Shown here in pieces: positions 43,159 through 52,249 of a stretch of DNA of 64,000 nucleotides. The notes below the pieces were generated by a model, which worked only from the letters and a program-made list of their open reading frames with translations, ran no database searches and had not been told where the DNA came from. Source of the stretch: Falsihalocynthiibacter halioticoli (lineage in GTDB: Bacteria; Pseudomonadota; Alphaproteobacteria; Rhodobacterales; Rhodobacteraceae); NCBI RefSeq assembly GCF_025802015.1, contig NZ_JAOYFC010000002.1, positions 372,001-436,000 on the forward strand, in the 5' to 3' direction. The translations under genes were made by a program, and so were the position numbers. How positions within the stretch are numbered: the first letter of the stretch is position 1; each line of letters begins with the position of its first letter.

Positions 43159-43811
43159 CAGTGTTCCTCGACCGTCTGGATTTTGAATTCACGCTCTTCG
43201 ACTTGCTCTGGCTTCCAAGAACGGAACGCCCAGATGATCAAGCCAATCAGGAAGAACGCCGATGGCGGCAACAGAAGCATTCCGTTCGGCACATACCAGC
43301 CGCCGTTGTTCACTGTTTGGAAAATCGTGATGCCAAACAGGCTGCCGGAGCCGAACAGCTCGCGGAAAAAACCGACAAGCATCAGGATCAGGCCATAGCC
43401 AAGGCCGTTGCCAACACCATCAATAAACGAAGCGATTGGCGGGTTCTTCATCGCAAAAGCTTCTGCACGGCCCATCACAATACAGTTGGTGATGATCAAC
43501 CCAACAAAAACCGAAAGCGTCTTTGAGATTTCAAACGCATAGGCCTTGAGTACCTGATCTACCACGATCACCAGTGAGGCAATGATAACCATCTGAACGA
43601 TAATCCGGATGGAGCCGGGAATTTGGTTGCGCAGGATCGAAATGAACATCGACGAGAAGGCCGTCACGAATGTCACAGCCAGCGACATAACAAAAGCAAC
43701 CTGCAACGAGGACGTCACCGCGAGCGCGGAACAAATCCCAAGAACCTGAAGCGTGATCGGGTTGTTGTCGACCAACGGGTCGGTCAGCATTTGTTTTCGT
43801 GTCTGACTCAT
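43158..43811 (-). CDS. nqrD: NqrD, membrane subunit of Na+-NQR
   Basis: The 217-residue membrane protein begins with a KQMLTDPLVDNNPITLQVLG segment typical of NqrD. It carries LGICSALAVT near residue 25 and LIITNCIVMGRAEAF near residue 104, the two Cys-bearing inverted repeats shared with NqrE. Overlaps nqrC by ATGA. Confidence 0.96.
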   Translation of the reverse strand: MSQTRKQMLTDPLVDNNPITLQVLGICSALAVTSSLQVAFVMSLAVTFVTAFSSMFISILRNQIPGSIRIIVQMVIIASLVIVVDQVLKAYAFEISKTLSVFVGLIITNCIVMGRAEAFAMKNPPIASFIDGVGNGLGYGLILMLVGFFRELFGSGSLFGITIFQTVNNGGWYVPNGMLLLPPSAFFLIGLIIWAFRSWKPEQVEEREFKIQTVEEH

Positions 43812-44617
43812 GAGATTTCTCCCGATTGCAGCTTCTCAAGGAATGGCGCAAATCCGGCCTCACCCATCCAGAAGCGCACAAGGTTGTTCACACCCACCGA
43901 AGTAAGGGTTGCCCCTGCGAGCGCATCAATGTGGTGCTCGTCTCCGGCAGGAGGTGCCGTTTTGGCGACAGTGATTTGCAATGAGCCGTCTTCGTCAGTC
44001 AGCTTTTTGCCAGGCCAAAGTGCTTTCCAGCGCGGGTTGTCAATTTCGGCGCCAAGACCAGGTGTCTCTCCATGCTCATAGAACTGCAGGCCGAAAATAT
44101 CGTTGCCGTTCTCTTCGAGCGCAATAAACCCGTAAAGCGTGGACCAAAGCCCATAGCCGTGGATTGGCAATACCACCTTGTCGATTTCACCCGCATCATC
44201 CCGAAGGATGTAAATCGTCTTATACTTCGACTGACGGCCGATGGATGCAGGGTCATCGTCCAGCTCAATCGATAGTTCTGGATCGCTCGCCGCAGCAAGG
44301 CCGTCAAAAGTCTCTACGTCAAACTCGTCGGTAAACTCACCAGTGGCAAGTTCCACGATATGCGGCTCAAATACGCTAAAGGCTTCGACAACATCGGTGC
44401 CTTCCTCGTAGAGGCCGGCAACTTCGAGAATGTTAATCTGCTTATCAACAAGTTTGTTGACCTCTTGAAGCGGGCGCAAGGCAACAGCCGCAGCCGACAC
44501 GACCATCGACGCGACAAGGCAGAGGGCAACCGCAACGAAGATCGTCTTGGGTACAGAGTCCGTTGGTAGGTCTATAAAACGGCGCAGAGGGCCTTTGTTT
44601 TGGTTTTCGTCAGGCAT
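43808..44617 (-). CDS. nqrC: NqrC, FMN-bearing subunit of Na+-NQR
   Basis: The 269-residue protein has a single N-terminal span (TIFVAVALCLVASMVVSAAAV) and a periplasmic FMN-binding domain. The covalent flavin site reads ALAGATLTSVGVNN, the S/A-GATLTS motif whose second Thr carries FMN. Start 44617 overlaps the nqrB end by 8 bp; a longer upstream start inside nqrB is rejected. Confidence 0.95.
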   Translation of the reverse strand: MPDENQNKGPLRRFIDLPTDSVPKTIFVAVALCLVASMVVSAAAVALRPLQEVNKLVDKQINILEVAGLYEEGTDVVEAFSVFEPHIVELATGEFTDEFDVETFDGLAAASDPELSIELDDDPASIGRQSKYKTIYILRDDAGEIDKVVLPIHGYGLWSTLYGFIALEENGNDIFGLQFYEHGETPGLGAEIDNPRWKALWPGKKLTDEDGSLQITVAKTAPPAGDEHHIDALAGATLTSVGVNNLVRFWMGEAGFAPFLEKLQSGEIS

Positions 44618-45809
44618 CGCGACGCGCCCTCCTGCGGATATTCGCCTGAACGACGAAGTAGTCGATGAGCGGCGCAAATACGTTACCGAATAGGATCGCA
44701 AGCATCATACCTTCGGGGAAGGCTGGGTTAACCACACGGATCATCACCACCATGAAGCCGATCAACGCCCCATAAATATAGCGGCCAAGGTTTGTATGGG
44801 AGGCCGAGACTGGCTCCGTCACCATAAACACAAGACCAAATGCATAACCGCCGACAACTAGATGCCAATACCACGGCATTGCAAACATCGGGTTCGTATC
44901 AGAGCCGATCACATTCAACAGTGTTGAAAACCCGATCATGCCCGCAAGACACCCGACGACAAGACGCCAGTTGGCGATCTTGGTAATTAGAAGGAACACA
45001 AGGCCGATAAAGCAAGCGAGCGCGGACGTCTCGCCAATACTGCCCTGAACAACCCCAATGAAACTATCCATCCAAGTTGTGCCGCGTGCGATGATTTCCT
45101 GATATCCGTCTGCCGCTGCAATCGCGAGGCTTGTTGCGCCGGAAAAGCCGTCAACCGGTGTCCAGATCGTATCACCCGACATATTTGCAGGATATGCGAA
45201 ATAGAGGAACGCACGGCCAGTGAGTGCTGGGTTGAGGAAGTTTTTGCCAGTTCCGCCAAAGACTTCCTTACCGATCACAACGCCAAACGAAATACCGAGC
45301 GCAACCTGCCATAGCGGAGCATCCGGCGGCATGATCAAAGCGTAAAGCATTGATGTAACAAGGAAACCCTCATTAACTTCATGGCGGCGGATGGTTGCAA
45401 ACAGAACTTCCCAGATCCCACCAACAACAAGCGTTGTTATATAGATTGGGAGAAAATACAGCGCCCCATGCAGGAAGTTTGCAAATGGGTTGGACGCGTT
45501 AAAGCCAATTCCGAATGTATCGAGCACAAGAGCGCGCCAACCGGATGGACCGAGTGTCTCGAATGCTGTGTTGACCTGATAGCCAATATTCCAAAGCCCT
45601 ACGAGGATACAGGGGATCGTTGCGATCACAACATAGGTCATGATCCGCTTCATATCGACATAGGAGCGCGCGTGCGGCGCAGCTGTCGTTACGGTTTTTG
45701 GCGTGTAGAGAAAGCTCTCGACCATCTCATAGACCGGAAAATACTTCTCGAACCGTCCGCCCTTGAGGAACTGTGGTTCGATCCGGTCAAAAAAGCTGCG
45801 CAATCCCAT
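44610..45809 (-). CDS. nqrB: NqrB, FMN-bearing membrane subunit of Na+-NQR
   Basis: The 399-residue membrane protein has about ten spans. GFSGATSLAIAAADG (SGATS at residues 223-227) carries the Thr flavinylated by ApbE. EVNEGFLVTSMLYALIMPP and FGGTGKNFLNPALTGRAFLYFAYP are NqrB family signatures. It is the main Na+-channel subunit. Start lies 3 bp after the nqrA stop. Confidence 0.96.
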   Translation of the reverse strand: MGLRSFFDRIEPQFLKGGRFEKYFPVYEMVESFLYTPKTVTTAAPHARSYVDMKRIMTYVVIATIPCILVGLWNIGYQVNTAFETLGPSGWRALVLDTFGIGFNASNPFANFLHGALYFLPIYITTLVVGGIWEVLFATIRRHEVNEGFLVTSMLYALIMPPDAPLWQVALGISFGVVIGKEVFGGTGKNFLNPALTGRAFLYFAYPANMSGDTIWTPVDGFSGATSLAIAAADGYQEIIARGTTWMDSFIGVVQGSIGETSALACFIGLVFLLITKIANWRLVVGCLAGMIGFSTLLNVIGSDTNPMFAMPWYWHLVVGGYAFGLVFMVTEPVSASHTNLGRYIYGALIGFMVVMIRVVNPAFPEGMMLAILFGNVFAPLIDYFVVQANIRRRARRDA

Positions 45810-45812
45810 GTG

Positions 45813-47153
45813 TCAGCCCTCTTTCTCGATTTTCGTGAGGCAGTCGCGCAGCGCCATGCCATATTCATATTTCGCAGGACAAGCAAAACCGACAAGACCA
45901 AGGTCTTCTTCGTCAAGTTCCAGCGCGCCCAACGCTTGAGCGGTGTCGGTATCCATCACCAACATCGCTCGCAGCAATTGTGTCGGAAGGTAATCTTGCG
46001 GCATCAGCTCTTCAAAGGTTCCAAGCGGCACCATCGCACGACGGCCACCATTCAGATTTGATGTCAGCGCATAGAGTTTCTTGGAAAAAGCTGATCCCAA
46101 AACAGGCTGAAACGCGTATTTGCTCGACATTGGCCGAATCCATCCCATTGGGATCTGCTTCCGGTCCTCTTCGATCACTGTAAGCTGTCGCGCGTATCGC
46201 CCAAGATATGCATCCGGTCCGCTGCCCGCACGTCCGCTAAGAATAGAACCAGAAATCAGGCGATATGGAACATTGCTCTCCAGTCCGCCTTGCGTAAGTT
46301 CGACCATAGATGCGCCTGCAACCGTACGAACAAGACGCGGCTCCGAAACCAACGGTCCGCAAAGCGAGATGACACGCGCGGAGTCGAGTTTTCCGGTCTC
46401 CATCAAACGGCCAATCGCAATCACGTCTTGATAGCCAATAGTCCAAACTGTCTTTGTCGCGGTTGGTGGCTCAAGAAAATGCATGTGGGTTCCGGCGAGG
46501 CCCGCTGGGTGCACTCCGGCAAAGGCTGCTGCCGTCACATTTGGAACATCTGCACCGGGAACATCCGCACCTTTTTCGTGGCACAGATAAGTTTGCCCCT
46601 CTGACAACTGAGCAACTGCCGCGAGACCTTTTGTAAAGGCTTCGGGAGAGTCGGCGATAATCTCGGCAGCATCCGCAGAAAGCGGCTCTGTATCCATCGC
46701 AGTGACATAAATCGCTGCAGGGCGCTCGCTTACGTCTGGAACCTTGGAATAGGGGCGCGTTCGGAACGATGTCCAAAGCCCCGAAAGCGCAAGGCGTTCC
46801 GCGATTCCGTCTGCTGTTGTTTCATTGCCAACAGAACTGAAATCAACTGCCTCTGCTGCAGTTTCGTCAATTTCTATCTCAACGCTTATGAGCATGCGAC
46901 GCGCGCCGCGATTGACAGCACGCACACGGCCCGAAACAGGCGAGGTTACTTTGACATCAGGTGTATCTTTATGGGCGAATATTGGCGCGCCACAGGCCAC
47001 CACATCCCCCTCTTCGACTGCGAGTCTTGGTTTAAGCCCGATATAATCGGCCCCAAGAACAGCAACCGTCGTCACCTTTGGGCCTTGGGTAATTCCCTTG
47101 GCCGGTGCTCCCTCGACTGGAAGGTCGAGTCCCTTTTTCAGCGTGAATTCCAC
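45813..47153 (-). CDS. nqrA: NqrA, subunit A of Na+-NQR (GTG start)
   Basis: The 446-residue soluble subunit starts MEFTLKKGLDLPVEGAPA, the family N-terminus, giving the usual length (about 446). GTG at 47153 is chosen for that reason; the frame is open much further upstream but that segment is unrelated. The biotinyl-lipoyl-like region (VTSPVSGRVRAVNRG) and quinone-associated C-terminus are present. It is the first nqr gene, divergent from apbE. Confidence 0.95.
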   Translation of the reverse strand: MEFTLKKGLDLPVEGAPAKGITQGPKVTTVAVLGADYIGLKPRLAVEEGDVVACGAPIFAHKDTPDVKVTSPVSGRVRAVNRGARRMLISVEIEIDETAAEAVDFSSVGNETTADGIAERLALSGLWTSFRTRPYSKVPDVSERPAAIYVTAMDTEPLSADAAEIIADSPEAFTKGLAAVAQLSEGQTYLCHEKGADVPGADVPNVTAAAFAGVHPAGLAGTHMHFLEPPTATKTVWTIGYQDVIAIGRLMETGKLDSARVISLCGPLVSEPRLVRTVAGASMVELTQGGLESNVPYRLISGSILSGRAGSGPDAYLGRYARQLTVIEEDRKQIPMGWIRPMSSKYAFQPVLGSAFSKKLYALTSNLNGGRRAMVPLGTFEELMPQDYLPTQLLRAMLVMDTDTAQALGALELDEEDLGLVGFACPAKYEYGMALRDCLTKIEKEG

Positions 47154-47324
47154 GATCTTTTCAGGTATCCATATTAAAACTGGGATGCCAATAACATTCC
47201 TGAACGAGCAACCGCTACCCCCAAAATACATAGTTTGTAGTCTTGTATTGCATTTTAGGCTACTTTGTCGCAATTCATGGGCGAAAATCTGTGTAATACA
47301 TCCGCCAGAAGAAAGACGAATGCC

Positions 47325-48350
47325 GTGACAAACAGTTTCACCATAACCCGACGCGCCGTGTTCCTGGCTCCTCTTGCACTTGCCGCATGTAAATACGCAG
47401 CAAGAGTTTTTGAGCTTACAGGCCACACAATGGGCACGACATATACAGTCGTTGCCGTGGATCGCGACCGCGCGTTGAGCGAGGGCGATGTGCTCTCAGC
47501 GATTCGGAATTCGCTGGCGCAAGTCAACGCGGAGATGTCCAACTGGGACGCTTCCTCCGAAATCAGCAACTTTAACACCGCACGTTCCACAGGTTCGTTT
47601 GCAGTGTCCCCTGCCCTCGCAAAGGTCGTAGCAACCGCGCAGGACATCAAAGCCGCAACAGGCGGTAAATTTGACCTCACAGTTGGCCCATTGATCGATC
47701 TTTGGGGCTTTGGTGCAAATGGACCGTCCGCAAATATGCCAAGCGAGCGCGCAATCGCGGACGCAATGACAACAAATGGCGTTGGCGGCGACTTGCTTGT
47801 GAATGGCAACGCGCTTTCCAAATCCGCTGCTGAAACAGAGATCTATGTGTCTGCTCTGGGCAAAGGCCACGGTGTAGACCGCGTTGCCGATTCTCTGCGC
47901 AAACTTGGTCTCAAAGATTTCATGGTTGAAATCGGCGGCGATCTTGTGACTTCCGGCCTAAATGCGGAAAGCAAGCCGTGGCAGATCGGCATTGAGAAAC
48001 CGACGCTGATTGAGCGCGCGGCTCAAAAAGTTATTGGTGCGTCTAACTATGGCGTGGCCACATCTGGTGATTACCGAAACTATTTTGAGCGCGACGGTGT
48101 GCGTTACTCGCATATTCTTGACGCCCAAACAGGTATGCCCGTCACCCACGCAACCGCCTCGGCGACCGTATTCGCGGAGAACGCAATGCTCGCCGACGCA
48201 TGGTCAACCGCGATGTTGGTACTTGGCCGCGAGCGCGGACTCGAAGTTGCAGAAGAGTTTGATTTGGCTGTTTATTTCCTTGATCGCGCTAAGGACGGCA
48301 GCGGGTTCACACCAATCGCCAGCCCGCGCTTTGAGGCAATGAGCGCCTAG
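47325..48350 (+). CDS. apbE: ApbE, FAD:protein FMN transferase
   Basis: The 341-residue protein has an export signal with a lipobox (TRRAVFLAPLALAAC, Cys about residue 23, preceded by twin Arg), then the ApbE signatures HTMGTTYTVV, GGKFDLTVGPLIDLWGFG, MVEIGGDLVTSG, a SHILDAQTG segment and the Mg site ENAMLADAWSTAMLVLG. It attaches FMN to Thr in NqrB and NqrC from the periplasmic side. Start at GTG 47325 is favoured by position of the signal peptide, but an ATG at 47277 is possible. It is divergent from nqrA and followed by nqrM. Confidence 0.93.
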   Translation: MTNSFTITRRAVFLAPLALAACKYAARVFELTGHTMGTTYTVVAVDRDRALSEGDVLSAIRNSLAQVNAEMSNWDASSEISNFNTARSTGSFAVSPALAKVVATAQDIKAATGGKFDLTVGPLIDLWGFGANGPSANMPSERAIADAMTTNGVGGDLLVNGNALSKSAAETEIYVSALGKGHGVDRVADSLRKLGLKDFMVEIGGDLVTSGLNAESKPWQIGIEKPTLIERAAQKVIGASNYGVATSGDYRNYFERDGVRYSHILDAQTGMPVTHATASATVFAENAMLADAWSTAMLVLGRERGLEVAEEFDLAVYFLDRAKDGSGFTPIASPRFEAMSA

Positions 48351-48362
48351 AGAGGTTCCGCT

Positions 48363-48599
48363 ATGGCTACGTTTGTATTTGCTTTCGGATTACTTTTGAC
48401 AATCATGCTGGGCATGTCGCTTGGCGTGATTTTCATGGGAAAGCGGATCAAAGGTAGCTGCGGCGGCCTGAATGCCATTAGCGGCGCGGATCACTGCGTC
48501 GTGTGCAACAAGGAAATCGACCCGAACAGTCCGCTTCGCGATCGTCTTTCTTGTGCAAGCAATGCCAAAGATACAAAAGGCTTCGTAATCCCGGATTAA
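48363..48599 (+). CDS. nqrM: NqrM, Na+-NQR maturation protein
   Basis: The 78-residue protein has one N-terminal span (FVFAFGLLLTIMLGMSLGVIF) and four cysteines (C33, C45, C48, C64) in the arrangement of NqrM, which delivers iron to the NqrD/NqrE centre. It follows apbE by 12 bp. Its last bases overlap the stop of a small convergent gene. Confidence 0.93.
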   Translation: MATFVFAFGLLLTIMLGMSLGVIFMGKRIKGSCGGLNAISGADHCVVCNKEIDPNSPLRDRLSCASNAKDTKGFVIPD

Positions 48600-48784
48600 C
48601 CGCCGTCGAGCGGAATGAAGCCGACAAGCAGCAAACAGCCTGCTGCCAGAGTTCCCCACACCCAAAGCTGCCATCGCGGCCCTTCGGTTTTCCAGACCAT
48701 CCGATACCTGTATCCGGCAATCACAGCGATAATAAAGAGCAGCGTCGCCAAAGCGGGGCTGAGGAAAATCGTTGTTTCTGGCAC
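48596..48784 (-). CDS. Small membrane protein of unknown function
   Basis: A 62-residue minus-strand frame opens with GTG preceded by AAGGAAAGAGGG. It encodes two membrane spans (ALATLLFIIAVIAGY and LWVWGTLAAGCLLLVGFI) separated by a basic/aromatic loop (RYRMVWKTEGPRW). The ribosome site, clean hydrophobic architecture and tail-to-tail fit with nqrM (4-bp overlap of stops) support a real gene. I recognise no family. Confidence 0.6.
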   Translation of the reverse strand: MPETTIFLSPALATLLFIIAVIAGYRYRMVWKTEGPRWQLWVWGTLAAGCLLLVGFIPLDGG

Positions 48785-48868
48785 GGCCCTCTTTCCTTCT
48801 TCGTAATTTTCCGGTTACGATTACAGGTATATAGCAGCCCTTGCAATCAAGGACGGAGGTGCCACGCC

Positions 48869-49393
48869 ATGCCAACTTCTTATCAATCGCCAATGCGCGG
48901 AGACAAGAAATCCGAAGCTAAGACCACGAGTCAATCCACAGAGACCAACACGGTAAAAGAGGTTGCGACGGTGGCCAAGGTGCTAGAGGTGAAGGGCGGC
49001 AGTGTTTACACAATTGGTCCAGATGACACGATCAAGACAGCGGTGACCCTATTAAAAGATCGCCGGATTGGGGCGCTTGTTGTCACAACAGAGGACGGCG
49101 CGCTTGTCGGAATTTTGTCGGAACGGGATATCGTAAGGAAACTTGCGGAAACCCCCGGCCAGACCCTTCCACAGAAGGTTTCAGACAACATGACTCACGA
49201 CGTCGAAACCTGTAGCCCTGACGACAACCTCATCGAGGTTTCCCGTCGCATGACCAAAGGTACATTCAGACACATGCCGGTCATGGAAGACGGCAAGCTT
49301 TGCGGCATGATCACAATTGGAGATGTCGTTAACTACCGCTTGACCGAGCTTGAACACGAAGCGCTGCAACTTAAGCAAATGATTGTGGGCTAA
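48869..49393 (+). CDS. CBS-domain pair protein
   Basis: The 174-residue protein has a polar, probably disordered lead (about 45 residues) and then two CBS motifs: VYTIGPDDTIKTAVTLLKDRRIGALVV-like sequence in the first and VETCSPDDNLIEVSRRMTKGTFRHMPVM-like in the second. CBS pairs bind adenosyl nucleotides and usually sense energy or redox state. Start 48869 follows GGACGGAGG. It is monocistronic. Confidence 0.9.
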   Translation: MPTSYQSPMRGDKKSEAKTTSQSTETNTVKEVATVAKVLEVKGGSVYTIGPDDTIKTAVTLLKDRRIGALVVTTEDGALVGILSERDIVRKLAETPGQTLPQKVSDNMTHDVETCSPDDNLIEVSRRMTKGTFRHMPVMEDGKLCGMITIGDVVNYRLTELEHEALQLKQMIVG

Positions 49394-49431
49394 GGCGAAA
49401 CCGGGCCAGAGGTTCGCAATCGAACGCGCAC

Positions 49432-50169
49432 TTAGCGCTTGTGAACAACCAAAACCTGATCACGGCGTTTTTTGTCGAATTTAGCCTGAAATACGAAGCA
49501 TCCGGAGATATCGATCCGCGCTGCGTTAAGTTCTTTTGCGACGTGTGGATCGTTATGAGCAAACACACCTGTCTTGATGTATTCTTGGAAAAGCGCTGAT
49601 GTTTTCGGGTAATCAGGTCGCTCCATTTCTGGTGGCTGCCAACGTAGGTCTTCGATGATGTAGAGACCACCAGATTTAACTTTCTGAAACAGCTCAAGAA
49701 ACGCGTTTTGTTGGTGGTGTGAAGCATGGCTCGCATCATCGATGACAATATCAAATTCGCTTACGTCACGCATCGCTTCGCGAATATTTTCACGCGTATC
49801 CATGTCACATCGGTGGAACGTAAAACGAGAATCGGAAAACCAACTGAAATCCGACACGTCGAGTCCGTGAATATGCGCATCGGGAAAAAATTCGAGCCAC
49901 ATCCGAATGGAAGGCGCATCGGTTGTTGGTCTATCCGCGTGTTTTCCGTGCTCTGGGCCACCGATCTGCAGGCCCATTTCAAGAAACGTCAATTCTCGCT
50001 CGCGGTACGGTAGGAACAACATCTGGTAAAGCTCGGAGTAACGATGCTTTTTAGAGCCTTTGTCAGAGCCGAAGCGATCGGCTAAATCCGTTAGATTGAT
50101 CTGCCCACGGCCATAACGCTCAGACGCCGCAATTGGCTTTGCTTCATCAATTTGACCTGCATCCGTCAT
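49432..50169 (-). CDS. SAM-dependent methyltransferase-like protein
   Basis: The 245-residue protein shows LADRFGSDKGSKKHRYSELY, then FLEMGLQIGG (motif I position), IHGLDVSDFSW, FDIVIDDASHASHHQQ (motif 4 with acid/His pair) and GGLYIIEDLRWQ. This series matches the TylF/MycE-like and CmcI-type methyltransferases that need Mg2+ and act on sugars or secondary metabolites. Start is uncertain: ATG at 50169 with AGGAAAT is preferred; starts at 50187 and 50205 are possible. Function in this context unknown. Confidence 0.75.
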   Translation of the reverse strand: MTDAGQIDEAKPIAASERYGRGQINLTDLADRFGSDKGSKKHRYSELYQMLFLPYRERELTFLEMGLQIGGPEHGKHADRPTTDAPSIRMWLEFFPDAHIHGLDVSDFSWFSDSRFTFHRCDMDTRENIREAMRDVSEFDIVIDDASHASHHQQNAFLELFQKVKSGGLYIIEDLRWQPPEMERPDYPKTSALFQEYIKTGVFAHNDPHVAKELNAARIDISGCFVFQAKFDKKRRDQVLVVHKR

Positions 50170-50332
50170 TAGCTCATTTCCTGTCATTCTGATCTCGTTG
50201 AACATCGCAGGTTCGCGAAGATTTTCCAGCAGAAAACGAAGTTGTCTCGATCTGAGCGAGGGGCGCCCAGTTTGGTGGCTTCGAAGAGGAATTGGCAATT
50301 AGAAACGAGGTCGCAATAGGGAGGCAGGCGTT

Positions 50333-50947
50333 CTATTTAATAAACGCTTTGAGATAATCACCTGTTTTCTCGTAATGCAGCAGCAAGAGTCTAACGGCTT
50401 CGTCCGTGTTTTCTGCGATCACGGAATCCAGAATTTGTTGGTGTTCGGCATCAACGTTACGACCTTTATAGCTGTCCGATCGCGCAGCAATATAACGATA
50501 GCGGATATTTAGATCATAGAGTTGATTACATATGCGCATCATGAGCGGGGAGTTGCAGTTTCCGATTAAACCCATATGGAAATTCTTGTGCTCGAACTCG
50601 AATTCCTCGGTACCCACAGCGCGCATCCGAGACATGCGATGATGGATCAGAACAAGCTCCTCCACCCATTCTGGCGTTGTTTGCTCCATACTCTGACGCA
50701 GTGCCTTGCTCTCTAGGGTCGAGCGCAGGTTCAGAATCTCATCAAAATTCTCACGGCTGATTTCTGCGGCTTGAAAGCCGCGTTGCTCGTGTCGGACCAC
50801 AAGCTGGTCCGACACCAAAAGGCTTAAAGCTTCGCGAATTGGCGACGCCCCCATATCCAAAACGTCTCGAAGCCGGTCAATCTTTAGCTTCTCTCCAGGA
50901 GCAAGACCTCCGGTTAAAAGCAACTGACGCAATTGACGATATGCCAA
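50333..50947 (-). CDS. GntR-family regulator, FCD subfamily (start uncertain)
   Basis: The 204-residue frame has a winged helix (LRDVLDMGASPIREALSLLVSDQLV) and the FCD helices (FEFEHKNFHMGLIGNCNSPLM, VDAEHQQILDSV). The only standard start is TTG at 50947, within the expected first helix (AYRQLRQLLLTGG) and without a clear ribosome site. Coding-like sequence continues about 18 codons upstream without ATG/GTG/TTG, so either a rare start or a short N-terminus applies. It is the last gene of the aromatic-type cluster and probably its regulator. Confidence 0.8.
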   Translation of the reverse strand: MAYRQLRQLLLTGGLAPGEKLKIDRLRDVLDMGASPIREALSLLVSDQLVVRHEQRGFQAAEISRENFDEILNLRSTLESKALRQSMEQTTPEWVEELVLIHHRMSRMRAVGTEEFEFEHKNFHMGLIGNCNSPLMMRICNQLYDLNIRYRYIAARSDSYKGRNVDAEHQQILDSVIAENTDEAVRLLLLHYEKTGDYLKAFIK

Positions 50948-51010
50948 CTTCGTAGATGATTCCGACTGTGTCGTGGTTATGGATTGGAAAGGTATGGCCT
51001 TATTCCTTGA

Positions 51011-52222
51011 TTATTTTGCCTTAACGGTTGCAACAATGTTCGCGAATTCTTCATCGGACAAAACATTCCGTTTGGCAATGCCCGCTTTTTTCACCTCAGC
51101 TAGGATCGTTGCGATTTTATCGTCATCCAACTCACCAAGGCCAAGCTCACTCATCTTATAGATTATCGAAGCCTTACCGGACTTTTTGCCCAAGACAACT
51201 TCGCCTTTCTTGCCAGTCAGCGCAGGATGCGTGGCGAACATGACGAGCGGATCATTCATCACGAGATTGATACCAATGCCACTCTCGCGGATGAAGTTCC
51301 CGCGCCCAAGAACGGGTTTGTTTTGCGCAATTGGAACATTGGACTTTTCAGAGATCAGCGCTGCAAGCTCAGGGATTTTGTCGAGCTTATACTGCGTGTC
51401 GTACCCGTAAAGCAGATGCAAACCCATCATAAGTTCTTCGAGAGCCGCATTACCTGTGCGTTCACCTAAACCATTCGCACAAGAATGCACACAAGATGCG
51501 CCCGCGGAGACGGCCGCCAACTCGGTTGCAACCCCCATACCGAAATCATTGTGTGTGTGAATCTCGATCGGCAGACCAGTCATGTCCTTTACCCAGCGCA
51601 CCATATACTTGATTGCCTCTGGTGTCGCGCAGCCCATCGTATCAACGATACCCATAGAATCTGGCGGCGCATTGTCCATGATATAGTTGCAAAGATTGGT
51701 CAGATCCTCTTTGCGCGCCCGTGTGGTATCATACGGGAAAAATAGCGTCTGCAGGCCGTTTTCACGCGCATAGTTGATGATAGGGGCGGTTTTCTTGGCA
51801 ACATCTTCCCATGTCCACCCAAATTGCGTGACAAGTTTCGGATAACCAATTGGAACTTCGATGACGACGCCGTCAGCGCCGCATTCCAACGCAAGATCGA
51901 TATCTGTCTTCATTGCACGCGCGAAGGTGAAAATCTTGGATTTAAGCCCGAGCTTGGAGATTTCCTTGATCGCCTGTTGATCATCAGCTGAAACAGCAGG
52001 CATCCCCGCTTCAATCCGATCCACCCCCAATTCATCAAGCTTAGAGGCGATTGCAATCTTGTCGTCTATCGAAAACACAACTCCTGGTGTCTGTTCGCCA
52101 TCGCGCAGGGTCGCGTCATGAATTTCGACTTTCTCAGCCAAGTTCAATTCACTTCGAACTTCCGGTTCGAAATTGTAAGGGCTGACCCACCATTTACCTT
52201 CTTCAAAATGTGTTTCACGCAT
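51011..52222 (-). CDS. HMGL-like / isopropylmalate-homocitrate synthase family enzyme
   Basis: The 403-residue DRE-TIM metallolyase has VEIHDATLRDGEQTPGV near residues 33-47, with the catalytic Arg-Asp, and the metal-ligand HTHND segment IEIHTHNDFGMG near residue 199. NGLGERTGNAALEELMM follows. Members condense acetyl-CoA with 2-oxoacids or cleave such products. The neighbours are a ring-cleaving dioxygenase and a TRAP transporter rather than leucine genes, so a catabolic or side pathway role is likely. AGAAGGAAAC precedes the start. Confidence 0.88.
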   Translation of the reverse strand: MRETHFEEGKWWVSPYNFEPEVRSELNLAEKVEIHDATLRDGEQTPGVVFSIDDKIAIASKLDELGVDRIEAGMPAVSADDQQAIKEISKLGLKSKIFTFARAMKTDIDLALECGADGVVIEVPIGYPKLVTQFGWTWEDVAKKTAPIINYARENGLQTLFFPYDTTRARKEDLTNLCNYIMDNAPPDSMGIVDTMGCATPEAIKYMVRWVKDMTGLPIEIHTHNDFGMGVATELAAVSAGASCVHSCANGLGERTGNAALEELMMGLHLLYGYDTQYKLDKIPELAALISEKSNVPIAQNKPVLGRGNFIRESGIGINLVMNDPLVMFATHPALTGKKGEVVLGKKSGKASIIYKMSELGLGELDDDKIATILAEVKKAGIAKRNVLSDEEFANIVATVKAK

Positions 52223-52249
52223 GTCGGTTTCCTTCTGTACGGATTGAAT

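Noticed and set aside
47154..47426. Long N-terminal extension of nqrA
   Set aside because: The extra 91 residues overlap apbE and are Cys-rich and unrelated to NqrA. GTG at 47153 gives the family N-terminus and length.
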